From: Acanthochlamys bracteata
Lineage: Eukaryota > Streptophyta > Magnoliopsida > Pandanales > Velloziaceae
Assembly: GCA_019914995.1 (NCBI GenBank)
Contig: CM034129.1
Span: 8,239,725-8,303,724, forward strand
Direction of reading: 5' to 3'
DNA length: 64,000 nt
The position numbers and the translations under genes were made by a program. A model generated the notes under the pieces. It was not told the origin of the DNA. It saw only the letters and a list, made by a program, of their open reading frames with translations, and did no database searches. Below, one piece after another: positions 61,173-64,000 of this stretch (the stretch's first letter is position 1; each line of letters begins with the position of its first letter).

Positions 61173-64000
61173 ATCGACTATTTTCGTTGTCTTGTTAGCT
61201 TTTGGAAATCTGTTTCAATCGAAGTGAATTACTATTTGTTCTGAATTTGCATTGACTTTAACTTTGCTCTATAAGTTGGCATTTGCCACCGCTTGTTTGT
61301 CTATAATCTGTAATATGCGTATAAATCTATCACGTATAAATTTATCATCATATCGAGCTGTATGTCTGAGTGTGAGTCAGGTTTAAGTATATTACAATGA
61401 AAATTAATATTGGCTGTTAATGCTACATGGGTGTAGTATATATAGCCTTTTAGGTACATGGTTTAAAGTTTTTTTTGCTAGAGAAGTACTATAAGAAGTA
61501 CCAATGAAACAGGATGACGGAATATTTTCTTAACTCTTTCCTTGATTTTTATGAAAAATATATTAATTTTGAAGCAAAGTGAGTTTTAGTGCTAATTGTG
61601 AATGGTGGCCTTTGCAGGGTATTCTATCCCTTCTTCTAATCATGACACAGCAAGAAAAACCCAATTATTATCTGGTTAATTGGATGGACAAAATGCAGTA
61701 GCGGATTGTTTGTTTTCAATGAGAATGGGTCTTTCACCATTACTGAAAACATGTCTTTGGTGTGGAACAATTTTGGGTGGTCAGGTATCCTTTTGCTTTT
61801 TGTTTTGTTTTAGCCTGACACCACCCAATATATAGATTAGAAAAATTTTGTACTTCTCATTTTGTTATTGTGCATGTAATAAAGAAACTTATTAAGGTCT
61901 AGACTTTCTTTCTATTATCAAATTTGAATTCATGCTTACTATTGCACTTAGGATTAGTATTAATGTAAACAATAATAGTGGATACTTTTATGCATTAACA
62001 CTTGTTTCTTAAATCAAGAAGTATGTTTTTCCTAGATTTGTTAAAATGTTGTACTTTAGCATATGGTATCGATGATAACATTGATTTCCAGTCACATCTG
62101 GAACGATATCTTTACTTGGCTTCATAAATGGTCTGCAAAACCATTTTCAACTCAATCTTGATGATTGTAGGAAATATAAATATGAGATCCCATATTTTTA
62201 TTTCTAACTTCATTGATAATGCAAAACTAAGCTCTTACACCTATCATAACTTTTTATGTATATTAATTGTATACAAAGTGACGAATTTAAAATTTTTCTC
62301 AAAATCAATTGGTGATAAGAGAAACGATTTTTTATGCATATTGAATGTATATTCATTTTTAGGATTATTGATAATCAATATGGGATAAACGTTTCTTAAA
62401 ATTTGCCTTCCAGAGGAGCGATTTTTTTAAAACTTTTTTTTAGATGAAGTGATGTGGGCTACTTGTCTTGTAATGAGCTTGAATGAAGCGGGCAACCTAA
62501 TTTGAAATAAAACCGACTATTTTTTCTAAAATAAAGAACGAGCTACCTACCCTAAAAATAAAATAAGTTATTTACACTAAAATAAAGCGGATCATCACAA
62601 CTCTAAATAAAGTGGATAATAAGTTAAACTTAACCCACATTATAGGCCAATCTGGTCCAATCTGTTCTGATACTTTAGTAAAGACTTGTCCATTGATCAG
62701 TGATATAAACTTGTAGGGAAAAAAAAAACATATATTATATATGAAAAGCAAACTATTTATCTCTTATATTAGTGCCGAATATCTGTTGAAGTTGATGAAT
62801 AAATTAACATACAAGGGAACAACAAATTAAAAGACAATTAATGCTTGATTTCTGATTTGACATATACAATGTAGTTAGTGACCCTCTTGTTGATTACGCA
62901 GCAACAAGTTATACATCTTGGCTTTCTTTTTATATCATGAAGTCTAAACGTCAACTACAAGTAATTTATTTGTTATGTATGTTCGTTTCTTATAAGAGCA
63001 GAGAAGATAATATTGTAAAAGATAAATACTGATTAAGTTCTCAAAGGCAAAAGAACCAAAAAAATAGGAACTTCTTCTATATGAGAACTGTTTTTTAGTG
63101 AATGTACTTCATACTTATGTTTCAGTAGATACATGCACTTGAGCTGTCAATTAATTTGCTTGATACAACAACTACTAATTCCTAAATATAGTGAAGATAA
63201 GCTTCAAATTAGTGTATATATATATATATATTATAAAGCACTCTACAAATATATCCATAATTTTGAAATTGATTATGTGTGGACTTTTAGTTTGGACAAG
63301 TCACACCATGTTCACAGACTTTCTATGGACATGTTCTCCTTAAATTAACTTTCTTCTACAATGTTCTGTTAGCTAGCTCATATATGTTCTGTTAGCTAGA
63401 TTTTCATTAACTTTTGTTTTTTATTAATGTTCGATGTATAATTTTTTATTTGAGGTAGTAAGCGTAGTTGTACTATATTTATATGCATAAGTAATCTCAT
63501 GTAACAAGTTTAAAGTAGTTATAGAAGATAAAGTAGTCCTATAGAAGCTATGCTCCCCCCCTCTATTTCTATGTCTGTAGTGAAGTCTATTTGCATTTTG
63601 TAAACATTCCTTTATAAGTGATGCTTTTTGTGAAAAGTTTTTAGCTCATGTTCACTAAGAATTAATTATACATCATTGTCGATAGCTTACAACTAAGTTT
63701 TCAACTCATTTTTTTGCTTTACATATTACAGGGATGCTTTTCAGATACTAGGGGTGCTTCGTTGCAAGTAAATTATTTTTTTTTCTCATCGTATTTGAAT
63801 GTATGAGGTGATTATACAGTGAATGGATGGATTTCAAAACCGAATTGTAATTGATTTATGCATTTTCAATGAACATGAATACTTTTTTTTTTGGAATTAT
63901 TTGTGTTGAACATCAAGGTATTTAGATTATCTCTGTGTATATTTTCTAGTGCTGTTCGGTTGAATGATGTAAATAAAAATATTGTTGATATAGAAATGAC
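61173..64000. other. AT-rich region with no supported gene
   Basis: One open stretch without stops at about 61697-61797 reads CSSGLFVFNENGSFTITENM and on. It is preceded by a possible acceptor (TTTGCAG at about 61618), but no family was recognised and no partner exons were found. A (TA)n run lies at 63213-63231. The rest has only short frames. Confidence 0.4.

Overview
The window is nuclear DNA of a flowering plant, most likely a eudicot. The base composition is AT-rich, the genes have many introns, and the gene families are plant ones: a CYP71-clade P450, a DETOXIFICATION/MATE carrier, a plastid-targeted membrane protein and a cytokinin IPT relic. Copia, LINE, Mutator-like and Tourist-like debris is also typical of plants. 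The species cannot be named from the sequence. No bacterial or organellar gene, rRNA, tRNA or CRISPR array was seen.

Layout. A three-exon CYP71-type cytochrome P450 lies on the + strand at 734-2591. A degraded Copia retrotransposon follows at about 4.8-7.7 kb. Next, on the - strand, is a complete 27-exon gene for the second-largest subunit of RNA polymerase I (NRPA2, 7760-23915). Its exons were assembled by hand into one frame of 1167 residues. Its first intron has the hallmarks of a minor-spliceosome (U12) AT-AC intron, and another intron holds two abutting foldback elements. A four-exon gene for a small plastid membrane protein lies on the - strand at 28595-33033. From 33.7 to 48.8 kb there is no intact gene. 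That stretch holds an isopentenyltransferase pseudogene, a DUF295/F-box-type pseudogene, unclassified repeats, and a possible 4.5-kb inverted-repeat-bounded unit (43057-47576) packed with tandem arrays. One of those arrays is telomere-like. An eight-exon MATE transporter gene lies on the - strand at 48858-58776. Its 6.1-kb first intron carries a Mutator-like MITE with a 9-bp target duplication, Tourist-like MITEs and a LINE tail. Its second exon has an apparent one-base deletion. The right end holds a broken ribosomal protein L13a gene (60520-61172) and then featureless AT-rich sequence.

The genes do not form a pathway. NRPA2 is a housekeeping gene for rRNA synthesis and has a telobox and a G-box just upstream. 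The P450 and the MATE carrier are typical specialised-metabolism and transport genes, but nothing here links them. The most notable items are the predicted AT-AC intron, the MATE frameshift, the foldback pair inside NRPA2, the tandem-array unit, and an AT-rich MITE-like family present in about eleven copies.
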